Source of the DNA: G963666535 sp963666535 | Lineage (GTDB): Bacteria; Bacillota; Clostridia; Oscillospirales; Oscillospiraceae | Direction: 5' to 3' | Assembly (NCBI GenBank): GCA_963666535.1 | Contig: OY762913.1 | Location: forward strand, 2,976,001-3,040,000 | Length of the DNA: 64,000 nt | In this document: piece by piece, positions 8,267-16,468 of the stretch | How positions within the stretch are numbered: the stretch's first letter is position 1 | How the letters are laid out: every line of letters begins with the position of its first letter | Made by a program: the position numbers and the translations under genes | Notes under the pieces: model-generated | The model's database searches: none | What the model was told of the DNA's origin: nothing | Seen by the model: only the letters and a program-made list of their open reading frames with translations

Positions 8267-9178
8267 TTACGGATGGTTCACGCTTCTGCCAGAGATGAGC
8301 CATGGCGCCGGAAATGGCTCTGTCATACTTTTGCTGTTGACCCGTGACACCTCAATGTGGATTGCTTCTGAGCGCTCCAAGCCGTTTTCCCCCAGCAAGG
8401 CAGAAAGAGAGGACAGAATTTCAAAATCCAATGTGTAGATTACGAACTCCATGGCGGGATTGATGGCCAGAAGTGCCTTTATTTCACGGCCGATCCTGGG
8501 CGAAGCCACGATAAAGGCTATCTCCGGCGCCGGCAGCCCGGCCAGGATACCATCCTCCAGAGATTCAACCACCGTTACGTTGCTCAGGCCAAATTTCTCT
8601 ACGTTCTCTTTCATGGTTTTCCGATCCCCGCTGTCATACTCCACAGCAATGACACTGCCTTCGGCCGCAATCATGGCGGCTTCCACGGCAATACTCTCAC
8701 CCGAGATGATGCAAATATGACCCTGGTCCCCCAGATTGAGCTTATTCATAATAACAGCCCGAATTTCCTGGCAAACATAATGAACAGAGCCACAAGAGAA
8801 GCGGCGATTCTCCATTCCAATCTGATAATTCGTGGCGGCGTTTGGATTCACAATCAGCATTGCCGCAGAGGCATTGATTCCCCTGTTAATCATGGCCGAA
8901 AGCTTGTGATGTTTGATTTCGCCCAGTGGCTCCGATCCCTCATTGTACCAGATATCACAGTCTCCCAGTTCTGCATTCCACATCTCGTAGAAGATATCAG
9001 GATGTCCCGCATCCGTAAAAACCAGCACTGCCCGGTTGCTCATAACGGTGGGAATCAAATTCTTATTCTTTCCGGTAATGTCCAGCATCTTCAGTTTTCC
9101 CAGGTTAATCTCAACGTTCCGTGAAAAATACTGGAGCCAAGATAAAATGACCTCATTCGTAAACATGGTTTGTTCCAC
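8267..9178 (-). CDS. CobL/CbiE-CbiT-like protein with an eroded SAM site
   Basis: 303 residues. The order matches precorrin-6Y methyltransferases: a CbiE-like N-terminal half with VLVFTDAGHPDIFYEM, then EIRAVIMNKLNLG, the usual entry into the CbiT half (consensus EVRAVxLxKL), then AAEGSVIAVEYD, NVEKFGLSNVTVVES and FEILSSLSALLGENG. The glycine-rich SAM loop expected as D-x-GxGxG reads CIISGESIAVEAAM, so SAM binding may be weakened. GTG 9178 is chosen because AAGGAGG lies eight bases before it. No other cobalamin gene is nearby, so this orphan may be repurposed. Confidence 0.65.
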   Translation of the reverse strand: MEQTMFTNEVILSWLQYFSRNVEINLGKLKMLDITGKNKNLIPTVMSNRAVLVFTDAGHPDIFYEMWNAELGDCDIWYNEGSEPLGEIKHHKLSAMINRGINASAAMLIVNPNAATNYQIGMENRRFSCGSVHYVCQEIRAVIMNKLNLGDQGHICIISGESIAVEAAMIAAEGSVIAVEYDSGDRKTMKENVEKFGLSNVTVVESLEDGILAGLPAPEIAFIVASPRIGREIKALLAINPAMEFVIYTLDFEILSSLSALLGENGLERSEAIHIEVSRVNSKSMTEPFPAPWLISGRSVNHP

Positions 9179-9374
9179 AGACAAAACCTCCTTATTTACA
9201 ACTATCATACCATATTTTTTGGATTTGTGAAGACACGAAGATGGTTCATTTGTTTTCTCTCCTGCCCCAAATCTGTCTTTCTGCTATCGTCTAGAAAGGC
9301 GGAAGGTATGGTGTTGTTTGAAACCCCGATTTCACCTTGTTCCATTTGGCCAGACCTCTTTGCATTTCTGCGGC

Positions 9375-9445
9375 AAAATGTAAAAAGTTATTGACATTTG
9401 TGACGTCTGGTGATATATTGGCAATGTCAAAAGTATTTTACATTT
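9375..9445 (+). promoter_or_regulatory. Consensus promoter with nested dyad operators
   Basis: TTGACA at 9391-9396, a 17-base spacer, and TATATT at 9414-9419. It is flanked by AAATGTAAA (about 9376-9384) and TTTACATTT (about 9436-9444), and inside these by TTGACATTTG and CAATGTCAA. These nested inverted repeats look like binding sites for the Xre protein encoded in the operon. Confidence 0.75.
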
Positions 9446-9461
9446 CAGGAGGAACTTAATC

Positions 9462-9758
9462 ATGAAAAAAATGGATGAGATGGAGACAAAGATCTCTTTA
9501 GATGCGATTAAATGGGCGTGGTCATTCACCGTTATCGCGCTGTTTTTATGGGGCGCGTACGACTTTATAAAGACCAGCACCGTTACGCTGCCGATTCATC
9601 TTATGATCATTCAAAATGTTGTTTATTTCTTCGCCACACAGATTTCCAAATGGAAGATGGGCGATGAAAGCGGAAAAAAGGCGATTACATGGTACCTTGT
9701 CGCGGTTGTTGTGTGCCTGCTTGGGTTCGGCGCGCTCATTCTTCTGATCGAAAAGTAA
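9462..9758 (+). CDS. Small three-helix membrane protein paired with Xre
   Basis: 98 residues with membrane segments near 18-38, 48-65 and 76-95 (WSFTVIALFLWGAYDFI and WYLVAVVVCLLGFGALILL). A GGAGG site precedes ATG 9462. The HTH regulator starts eight bases after its stop, so the two form an operon. Such pairs of a small membrane protein and a YgzD-like HTH regulator are common in Firmicutes; the role of the membrane partner is not established. Confidence 0.75.
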   Translation: MKKMDEMETKISLDAIKWAWSFTVIALFLWGAYDFIKTSTVTLPIHLMIIQNVVYFFATQISKWKMGDESGKKAITWYLVAVVVCLLGFGALILLIEK

Positions 9759-9766
9759 GGTGTCTT

Positions 9767-9961
9767 ATGAAAAATAAAATCAGGGAATTGCGAAAGGCCA
9801 TTGGATTGCGGCAAGAGGATCTTGCAAACGAGCTAGGCGTTACGAGGCAAACGATCAATGCGATTGAAAACGATAAATACAATCCAACGCTTGAACTGGC
9901 CATGAACCTTGCAAGATTGCTCAAAACGCCGGTGGAACAGATCTTTGAGTTAACGCTCTAA
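9767..9961 (+). CDS. Xre-family HTH regulator, 64 residues
   Basis: Compact Cro/C1-type protein. Residues 4-58 form the HTH, with RQEDLANELGVTRQTINAIE as helices 2-3 and NPTLELAMNLARLL after it. ATG 9767 with AAGGTG before it gives the normal length of this class. It probably represses the promoter at 9391-9419. Confidence 0.9.
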   Translation: MKNKIRELRKAIGLRQEDLANELGVTRQTINAIENDKYNPTLELAMNLARLLKTPVEQIFELTL

Positions 9962-10027
9962 CTTCACAGAACACACAGCCCCTCCCCCCTATTGATCAGT
10001 AGGTTGAGCCTGTCATTGAGATCAGGA

Positions 10028-10062
10028 GAAAGGATCTAAACCACAACGGTTTAGATCCTTTC
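10028..10062. terminator. 15-bp hairpin between convergent transcripts
   Basis: GAAAGGATCTAAACC pairs perfectly with its complement across ACAAC, with T-rich sequence following. It lies between the Xre gene and the convergent helicase gene. Confidence 0.85.
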
Positions 10063-10108
10063 TCTTTGCTTTTTGGGGGTGTTGCGACAACAGCCGGTTA
10101 AATTTCTT

Positions 10109-11860
10109 TTATAGAAGCCGATTGATTTCATCGCTGATTCGTTTTCTGGTTTCATAGACCCACGGCTCGTCAAACGGAAGGTTTAGACTCTTTGAAAATG
10201 AATAATACAGGTTCACTTTTTGATAGTACACCTCATAGATCGAAAGACCATGGGCATTTAACGTGGGCTTAGATAATGCCTCCGCTTTCAGGGTGAAACA
10301 TTCCTCTACATAACAAATGAACTGCCGCAAAAGCTCCCCATTATTGACATCAAAGGGAAGCATCATCAGCCGCCACTCCACCGTTTCGGATAATCGATAT
10401 GGTTTTAGTCTGTCAAGAATCAGAATGTAATCTCGCACATCTTTCTTTCGATAATACTCGAATGATTCTTCTCGTGTACTCCAAAGTGCCAGCTTTTCCC
10501 GAAGCGGCAGCCTGCCAATATTCAGGATCGCTTCGCTGGGCCCCACAACGGCTGTTTCGATTTCATCATCTTGCACTTGAAGTTGATTTTCAATAAACAG
10601 TATGTCGCTTTCCATGCAAGCAACATATCCGATTTCATAGATTCCAATGCGTCCTGCCCGTCCGGCAATCTGCTTTGCCTCCTGAGAGGAAAGTGACCGA
10701 AATTCTACGCCGTCAAATTTTTCGATTTCTGTAAATACAATTCTTTTGATGGGAAGATTGACGCCCATTCCGATTGCGTCGGTGGAAATTAAGATGCGAT
10801 TTTCTCCGCTGATAAAGGCATCATACTGAAGCCTTCTTACCTCGGGCGGCAGGTCGCCGTAAATAACACTGTTATGAATTCCCTGTTCGGAAAAGTATCT
10901 GGAAAGGGAAAGCACTTTTCGCTTGGAGAACGCAACCAGCGCATCCCCATAGGCCACATCCGTGAGTTTTACAGGCGCTTTCTGCATTTGAAGCGGCACC
11001 AGACGGGAGTATTCCTTGATTTCGAACTCATCTCCGCAGTCTTGAATCATTCTGATCAGCTGCGCTTTTGTATTCAGCGCCCCGCACAGATGTATTTCGG
11101 GACAGCAAAGCCCAAGAATTGCGCGCGTCCAGGCATCCCCGCGTTGCGAATCGGAGACTAATTGAATTTCATCGATGACGGCAACATCATAGGCCCTCAA
11201 GATATTGGCCTTTTCAACGGTGCAGCTGGAATGACGAGCGCCTTCCACGATGATTTCTTCTTCCCCTGTGAGTAAATTGCAGGGAACCTGTTCCTGGTTA
11301 AGTCGTTCGTAATTTTCCAGCGCTAAAATTCTAAGAGGAGCAAGATAAACGCCGTTATTGCATTGCTTCAAGCGCTGCAATGCATTGTATGTTTTTCCGG
11401 TATTTGTTTCACCCAAATGAAGAAAGAACTTTCTTTTTATGTTTCGCGCCATAGGGTATTCCTCTTTTGGGTTCTCAGGCAGAAGTCGATTGAACTCTTG
11501 GGCAACTATTTGGGGAATATGGTTTGTTACCAGCACGGAGATCACGCCGGAGGCTAAATATCCCTTGAAATCGCCTTTGATAATCTCATCGAACTGATAA
11601 TCCGTTTGGTTGGTTTTATTATAATGCTCCAACAAACGCACCGAGACTTCCCGAAGCAGTTTGACATAGCCGTCATAAATCTGCTCGTACCCGCTTAGAT
11701 GATTGGGCGCCACCGTTCTTAAATCTTTGATGCGATTTCTTACGATCGCTTCCAGATGCCATAGTTTATTGTTTTTTGTTTCCCCAACTTGGCGCTTTAA
11801 TTTCGGATATTGTTTTTTTAAATAGTCGAACTCATGCTGGGCTCGTTGGTCTTTTTTCAT
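10109..11860 (-). CDS. Suv3-like DEAD/DEAH RNA helicase
   Basis: 583 residues of a superfamily 2 helicase resembling mitochondrial Suv3. Walker A is GETNTGKTYNALQRL (about 151-165), motif Ia GVYLAPLRILALENYERL, motif Ib LLTGEE, motif II VAVIDEIQLV, and in the second RecA domain DAIGMGVNLPIKRIVF and QIAGRAGRIG (motif VI). The conserved Suv3 features HSSCTVE, RGDAWTRAILGL and EIHLCG are present. A long N-terminal extension precedes the core and a C-terminal helical region follows. In organelles the family unwinds RNA for decay; the bacterial role is not known. No partner nuclease gene is adjacent. Confidence 0.85.
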   Translation of the reverse strand: MKKDQRAQHEFDYLKKQYPKLKRQVGETKNNKLWHLEAIVRNRIKDLRTVAPNHLSGYEQIYDGYVKLLREVSVRLLEHYNKTNQTDYQFDEIIKGDFKGYLASGVISVLVTNHIPQIVAQEFNRLLPENPKEEYPMARNIKRKFFLHLGETNTGKTYNALQRLKQCNNGVYLAPLRILALENYERLNQEQVPCNLLTGEEEIIVEGARHSSCTVEKANILRAYDVAVIDEIQLVSDSQRGDAWTRAILGLCCPEIHLCGALNTKAQLIRMIQDCGDEFEIKEYSRLVPLQMQKAPVKLTDVAYGDALVAFSKRKVLSLSRYFSEQGIHNSVIYGDLPPEVRRLQYDAFISGENRILISTDAIGMGVNLPIKRIVFTEIEKFDGVEFRSLSSQEAKQIAGRAGRIGIYEIGYVACMESDILFIENQLQVQDDEIETAVVGPSEAILNIGRLPLREKLALWSTREESFEYYRKKDVRDYILILDRLKPYRLSETVEWRLMMLPFDVNNGELLRQFICYVEECFTLKAEALSKPTLNAHGLSIYEVYYQKVNLYYSFSKSLNLPFDEPWVYETRKRISDEINRLL

Positions 11861-11924
11861 ATGTTTTCCCCTTAGCTTTTAGCATACCACACTTTGCTTC
11901 TATTTTATCTCTTTCCCCGCAATA

Positions 11925-11961
11925 TATCAACAAAACAGGCCGCCAAAACTCCTTGGCGGCC
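11925..11961 (-). terminator. Terminator of the 44-residue gene
   Basis: GGCCGCCAA (11938-11946) pairs with TTGGCGGCC (11953-11961); on the minus strand a T-rich TGTTTTGTTG follows. It begins eight bases after the stop of the small gene. Confidence 0.8.
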
Positions 11962-11968
11962 CGAAAAT

Positions 11969-12103
11969 TTAAACATCGTTATTTTTAATTGACTGCTTTT
12001 TTGTATTCTTGTTGTGATTTTGATTTTCCCTTGTGATGGGTGTTTGCCCATTTGCTTTTTGATTTCTGGCTTTCTTGTTGTCCGGTTGACTATCCTTCGG
12101 CAT
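11969..12103 (-). CDS. 44-residue Asn/Lys-rich protein
   Basis: Starts MPKDSQPDNKKARNQKANG and ends KKQSIKNNDV, with NQNHNKNTKK in the middle. A strong ribosome site (AGGAGGATTACG, then ATG 12103) and a terminator directly after the stop show that this is a real gene in spite of its length. It shares N-Q-N-H-N and T-K-K with the neighbouring 48-residue gene, so the two are probably paralogues. Composition and size resemble minor small acid-soluble spore proteins (SspP/SspN-like); this is an inference. Confidence 0.65.
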   Translation of the reverse strand: MPKDSQPDNKKARNQKANGQTPITRENQNHNKNTKKQSIKNNDV

Positions 12104-12176
12104 CGTAATCCTCCTATCTTCTCTATACTTTGCCGTACCGGGGGCAACACTGGGGCGCTGCCCTAGTTAAGTCCGT

Positions 12177-12323
12177 TCAGCGCTTGGTGTTGGGTCCCAG
12201 CGCCACTTTTTTCGTGTTGTGATTCTGATTCTGATTATGATCAGGTACAGAGGTTTCGGTTTGGTTCCATTTCTCCGGTGTGTGCTCTGCCTGTCTTAGG
12301 GGATCTGATTTTCTGTTCTGCAT
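12177..12323 (-). CDS. 48-residue Asn-rich protein, paralogue of the next gene
   Basis: Begins MQNRKSDPLRQAEHTPEKWN and ends NTKKVALGPNTKR, with an N-Q-N-Q-N-H-N run shared with the gene at 11969. ATG 12323 is preceded by GAGGTGAGTGAC. High Asn, Gln, Lys and no hydrophobic core suggest a small DNA- or spore-associated protein; the function is unproven. Confidence 0.6.
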   Translation of the reverse strand: MQNRKSDPLRQAEHTPEKWNQTETSVPDHNQNQNHNTKKVALGPNTKR

Positions 12324-12465
12324 GTCACTCACCTCACAAATAGTATTTCTTCGGAACATAAATTTATTCGGCTTCCTCTACGCGTCAAATCAAACATTCA
12401 CAGCAAGCCGATTTTTAATCCCCCATGCAGCAAAATGGAATCATCCGCAGTGGTTTGAACAGGAA

Positions 12466-12498
12466 AAGGCCAGTGTAACCGGCAATTACACTGGCCTT
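12466..12498 (-). terminator. Terminator of the BceAB operon
   Basis: AAGGCCAGTGTAA pairs perfectly (13 bp) with TTACACTGGCCTT. On the minus strand it follows the BceB stop by about 58 bases and leads into a T-rich tract. Confidence 0.8.
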
Positions 12499-12555
12499 CG
12501 TTTTGCCAAAAATGCTGAGAGGCCTTCCAATACCGCCCCCTGTTATCGCTGCAAT

Positions 12556-14598
12556 TCAACTGACAATGCGGTAATATGCCTTGGCGGTAAGGGCATAGAC
12601 CACGCCATAGACCGCGATGAACGCCAGCAGGGTGCTCACCGTACAGAGCAGCGTTAACGTCGCATTGGTCAGCCCAAACAGAGTCAGCAGCAGACGCACC
12701 AATCGAAAGTCAAAGGCGACATGGACAGCGGCTACGATAAGGGGGGCAAAGAACACTACCAGAATCTGTTCATTGATGGAACGTTTGATCTCGGCCTTGT
12801 CAAGGCCAACCTTCTGCATGATCTGAAACCGTTCCCGGTCCTCATAGCCCTCTGTGATCTGCTTGTAGTAGATGATCAGTACTGTGGCCATAATGAACAG
12901 GATGCCAAGGAAGATGCCCAGAAAAAAGAAACCTCCGTTGAGTGAGTAGAAATCGCTGGCGTTGGCTGCCCGGGATTCCATGGAGTACCATTCCCAGCTG
13001 CCCACATCCTCCTTATCCGCGGCGATTAAATGGGCATCGCTGACTGTCTTTGCGCAGTCCATCTGCTGCTGCTCCGTGCCATCCACATTCAGTAGAACAC
13101 GCCAAGTGACAGCACTGGCGTCATCTCCATAGGCCGCCGCCTGGTCGCTGTACAGCTGAACCAGCGCCGCATCGTCGGCCACCACCGCGTAGTACACGTC
13201 CATCAAATCAACGGAGTAATCCCCGACTCTGGGAAAACTATCCATCTGCCGGATAATCCTGTAGACGCGTTGCGGTCCGTCTGGATTGTTGGAATTGGAA
13301 AAATCGATGGAAAGCGCATCGCTGACCTTCTTGCCCTGCCCGTAAAATAGGATCTCGTTTTCAGCCAGAGTCTCGGGGGCAGTCCCGGTTAAGATTGCAT
13401 ATTCCTGGGCGGTGACAAAGACCATTGTTGCCGTATCGGCAACGGATTTTTCTTCCCGATCGGCAGTAAAGCTGTCCCCCGTGCGCCCCACCCCAAAGCT
13501 AAGGCCGGTCATGGTGTTCACATTCTCCACCGTCCTGCCCGTTGTTTCCACGCCGGCGGTCAGCCGTTCCAGAAACACGTCGGGTTGAAACGTATTTTCC
13601 TCTGTGGGGTCGTAGCGAAGCTCGGCCACCAAATTACTGGGATACCGGGTATCCAAAACGTCCTCGGTACCCACGTACAGCGACAGGGTGCCGGACACCA
13701 TGACCAGCACCATGGTGGAGAGAATGCAGATGTTGGCCAGGCCTACTGCGTTGCGCTTCATGCGGTAAAGCATCCCCGACGTGCCGATGAAATTTTTCGT
13801 TTGGTAGTAGAAGGACGTGTTCTTCCGCAGCAGTTTGAGCACAACGATGCTGACGGCAGTAAACAGGCAGTAGGTGCCAATGATGACGAGGATTACCGCC
13901 AAAAAGTAAACGGTGATCGCTTCCACCGCGTTTTGAGTCACAACGGCGATGGAATAGCCCGCGCCAAGGGCCAGTATGCCAATCACGGCAAGGGGCCATT
14001 TTGTCTTCGGTTCCCGCTCTCCGCTGGCTCCCTCGCGGAGCAGCTCGATGGGATTTTGCACATGGATACGGCCAAGGTTAAACAGCAGATTGACAAATAG
14101 GATTGCTCCAAACAGGCAAAAAGAACAGGCGATGCCTTTCCACGAAATGTAGAATCCATAGGGAACCTCAAACCGCATCAGCCGGTAGAGCAGCACGGTC
14201 ACTGCCTTTTGGAACAGCATGCCAAACGCGACTCCGCCGATGGTGCCAAGCAGGGTGGTGTATAGCGTCTCCCAGGCAAGCACCCTTGCAATATGGCGCT
14301 TGCCCATCCCCAGAACATTGTAAAGCCCCAGTTCCTTCTTGCGCTGCTTCATCAAAAAACTGTTGGTGTAAAACAGGAAGATCACCGAGAAGATTCCGAT
14401 AACACCCGCTCCGAAGCTGACAAACATCGACAGGTAGGCGTACCGGTTTTGCTGCGGCAGGTCGGAGGCCCCGGCCAGTGCCATCAAGATGTAAAAGGCG
14501 CCGGATGTACCAATGATGGTCAGAATATAGGGAAGATAAAACCGACCATTTTTGCGCAGGTTTTGCCAGGCCAGCTTCGGGTACAACCTACTATTCAT
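12556..14598 (-). CDS. BceB-type ABC transporter permease
   Basis: 680 residues. The N-terminus MNSRLYPKLAWQNLRKNGRFY is typical of BceB permeases. About ten membrane helices are arranged as one, then an FtsX block of three (FLMKQRKKELGLYNVLGMGKRHI lies before the second), then further helices, a large extracellular domain (about residues 320-540) between helices 7 and 8, and three final helices with RERFQIMQKVGLDKAEI. In this family the large loop detects peptide antibiotics and signals to the kinase. It overlaps the ATPase gene by eight bases. Confidence 0.9.
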   Translation of the reverse strand: MNSRLYPKLAWQNLRKNGRFYLPYILTIIGTSGAFYILMALAGASDLPQQNRYAYLSMFVSFGAGVIGIFSVIFLFYTNSFLMKQRKKELGLYNVLGMGKRHIARVLAWETLYTTLLGTIGGVAFGMLFQKAVTVLLYRLMRFEVPYGFYISWKGIACSFCLFGAILFVNLLFNLGRIHVQNPIELLREGASGEREPKTKWPLAVIGILALGAGYSIAVVTQNAVEAITVYFLAVILVIIGTYCLFTAVSIVVLKLLRKNTSFYYQTKNFIGTSGMLYRMKRNAVGLANICILSTMVLVMVSGTLSLYVGTEDVLDTRYPSNLVAELRYDPTEENTFQPDVFLERLTAGVETTGRTVENVNTMTGLSFGVGRTGDSFTADREEKSVADTATMVFVTAQEYAILTGTAPETLAENEILFYGQGKKVSDALSIDFSNSNNPDGPQRVYRIIRQMDSFPRVGDYSVDLMDVYYAVVADDAALVQLYSDQAAAYGDDASAVTWRVLLNVDGTEQQQMDCAKTVSDAHLIAADKEDVGSWEWYSMESRAANASDFYSLNGGFFFLGIFLGILFIMATVLIIYYKQITEGYEDRERFQIMQKVGLDKAEIKRSINEQILVVFFAPLIVAAVHVAFDFRLVRLLLTLFGLTNATLTLLCTVSTLLAFIAVYGVVYALTAKAYYRIVS

Positions 14599-15358
14599 GA
14601 TGTTTCCCCCCGGTTGTTAGTAGGGTCAGGGCGTCTGAGATCTTTTGATACATCTCGTCTATGGTGCTGTCGCCGCGATAAAGCTGGTGGAACACCTCAC
14701 CGTCCTTGATAAACAGCACGCGCCCTGCGTGGCTGGCTGCCTTGACGGAATGGGTCACCATGAGAATGGTCTGGCCCTCCGCATTGATCTCCCCAAACAA
14801 GTGCAATAAACTGTCGGTAGTTCGGGAGTCCAACGCGCCGGTCGGCTCGTCGGCCAAAATGATTTGTGGGCCGGTGATCAGCGCCCGGGCCACTGCCGCC
14901 CGCTGCTTCTGTCCGCCGGATACCTCGTAGGGAAACTTTTTCAGGATGTCGTTGATCCCCAGCTTCTCGGCGATGGGCTTCATGCGGTTTTCCATCTCAA
15001 CATAGGATTTGCCGGAGAGCACCATCGGCAGGAAAATATTGTCCTGCAGGTTGAAGGTGTCCAGCAAATTGAAATCCTGGAATACAAAGCCCATGTTATC
15101 CCGGCGGAAGGCGGAGATGTTTTTTTCTTTGATCTCTGCCATATTCCTGCCGTTGAGCCGCACCTCGCCGGTGGTTGGTTTGTCCAGTGTGGCGAGAATG
15201 TTGAGCAGCGTGGTCTTGCCGGAGCCCGACTCACCCATGATGGCCACATATTCGCCGCTCTCGACGGAAAAGCTCACGTTGCTCAGCGCCTGCACCAGGG
15301 TGCCGCCAAAGCGGGTCGTGTATACTTTTTTTAGATTATCTACCTCAAGCAATGACAT
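14591..15358 (-). CDS. BceA-type ABC transporter ATPase
   Basis: 255 residues from ATG 15358, which follows GAAGGAGG by eight bases; the earlier in-frame ATG at 15391 lacks such a site. Walker A is GESGSGKTT (42-50), the signature SGGQKQR, and Walker B IILADEPTGALD, followed by the H-loop histidine in MVTHS. It would energise the BceB permease to remove or release peptide antibiotics such as bacitracin-like compounds from lipid carriers. On the minus strand ATTGTA at 15391-15396 (TACAAT) may be its -10 box, giving the transporter genes their own promoter. Confidence 0.92.
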   Translation of the reverse strand: MSLLEVDNLKKVYTTRFGGTLVQALSNVSFSVESGEYVAIMGESGSGKTTLLNILATLDKPTTGEVRLNGRNMAEIKEKNISAFRRDNMGFVFQDFNLLDTFNLQDNIFLPMVLSGKSYVEMENRMKPIAEKLGINDILKKFPYEVSGGQKQRAAVARALITGPQIILADEPTGALDSRTTDSLLHLFGEINAEGQTILMVTHSVKAASHAGRVLFIKDGEVFHQLYRGDSTIDEMYQKISDALTLLTTGGKHHE

Positions 15359-15437
15359 GTTGTTGTCCTCCTTCTGTTGCGTCATGCCCATTGTAGCGCA
15401 TGGTTTCCCCCGCAGCCAGCGATTTGGCTTACAAAAT

Positions 15438-15473
15438 ACCGCCTAGCCTTACCTGTGTGTAAGGTTAGGCGGT
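15438..15473 (-). terminator. Terminator between sensor kinase and ABC genes
   Basis: ACCGCCTAGCCTTAC pairs with GTAAGGTTAGGCGGT (one G-T pair) over a 6-base loop, with ATTTTGT following on the minus strand. It separates the kinase/regulator transcript from the transporter transcript. Confidence 0.8.
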
Positions 15474-15483
15474 CTGTGCGTTC

Positions 15484-16467
15484 TCAATTCGGGACCAACC
15501 GTTTCGCGCTCAGTTCGATCCGCACCGTCGTACCGGTGTCCAGCTCAGATTGGATGGTGATTCCATGTCCCAGCTTGGAAAGCACCTGCTTCGTCAGATA
15601 CAGCCCGATGCCGGATGCACGCTTATCCGCCCTGCCGTTATAGCCCGTAAATCCCTTTTCAAAAACGCGTGGCAAGTCCTCCGGCGCAATGCCTATGCCA
15701 GTGTCGTGAATGACCAGGGTGGTGCCGTTTTCAGGATACACCGAAACGGAGCCCTGATTTGTGTACTTAACGGCGTTCGAAAGGATCTGTTCTACGGCAA
15801 AGCACAGCCATTTCTCATCTGTCAGCACATTTACACCCATTTGCTGGAGCTCCAAACTGATCTGTTTGCGGATAAACATGGGTGCGTATTTGCGTACCGA
15901 CTGCTTTACAATGCCATCAAGGCCGTACTCCTTCAGGACGTAATCCGTGCTGTCGCTCCCCATGCGCAGGTAGGCCAGCACCATCTCCACATACTGCTCA
16001 GTCGTAAACAGCTGCGCTTCCAGCTCGTGGCTCTGCTCTGAATCCTCTCCCTGCAAGACGAGCCGCATGGCCGAAATCGGCGTTTTAATCTGATGGGCCC
16101 AAAGGGTGAAATAGTCAATAATTTCCGCCTGCTCCCGCTCAGAAGCGGAGACCAGCCGCCGCTTGTCCTCCGTCACTGCCATCAGCAAATCACCGTAATC
16201 ACGTTCAATTCGATTGGTCGCCTGGGGCAGCCCGTCCACAGAAAACACAATCCCGGCCTTCAGTTCGGTAAGCGCCTTGTGCTTGTGGCAGAAGCTCAGA
16301 TAGTCGTAAAGTCCAAACAGTAGTCCGATCACCACGCAGAACAGCGCCGCATACAGCACGACCGACAGTGGCAGCTCGTACAGCGAAAACACTGCTGCAA
16401 ACGCCAGGATGAAACAGCCCAGCATAATAAGCAGCATTTGCTTTGCTTTCAGGTATGGTACAAACAT
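15484..16467 (-). CDS. BceS-type intramembrane-sensing histidine kinase
   Basis: 327 residues with two closely spaced membrane helices (about 11-31 and 34-56) and almost no extracellular loop, as expected for kinases that rely on a BceAB transporter for sensing. The phosphoacceptor is H125 in WAHQIKTPISAMRLVL. The ATPase domain shows the N box (FAVEQILSNAVKYT), G1 (VIHDTGIGIAPEDLP) and G2 (ASGIGLYLTKQV). It starts one base after the response regulator stops, so both are translated from one message. Confidence 0.92.
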   Translation of the reverse strand: MFVPYLKAKQMLLIMLGCFILAFAAVFSLYELPLSVVLYAALFCVVIGLLFGLYDYLSFCHKHKALTELKAGIVFSVDGLPQATNRIERDYGDLLMAVTEDKRRLVSASEREQAEIIDYFTLWAHQIKTPISAMRLVLQGEDSEQSHELEAQLFTTEQYVEMVLAYLRMGSDSTDYVLKEYGLDGIVKQSVRKYAPMFIRKQISLELQQMGVNVLTDEKWLCFAVEQILSNAVKYTNQGSVSVYPENGTTLVIHDTGIGIAPEDLPRVFEKGFTGYNGRADKRASGIGLYLTKQVLSKLGHGITIQSELDTGTTVRIELSAKRLVPN

Positions 16468-16468
16468 A

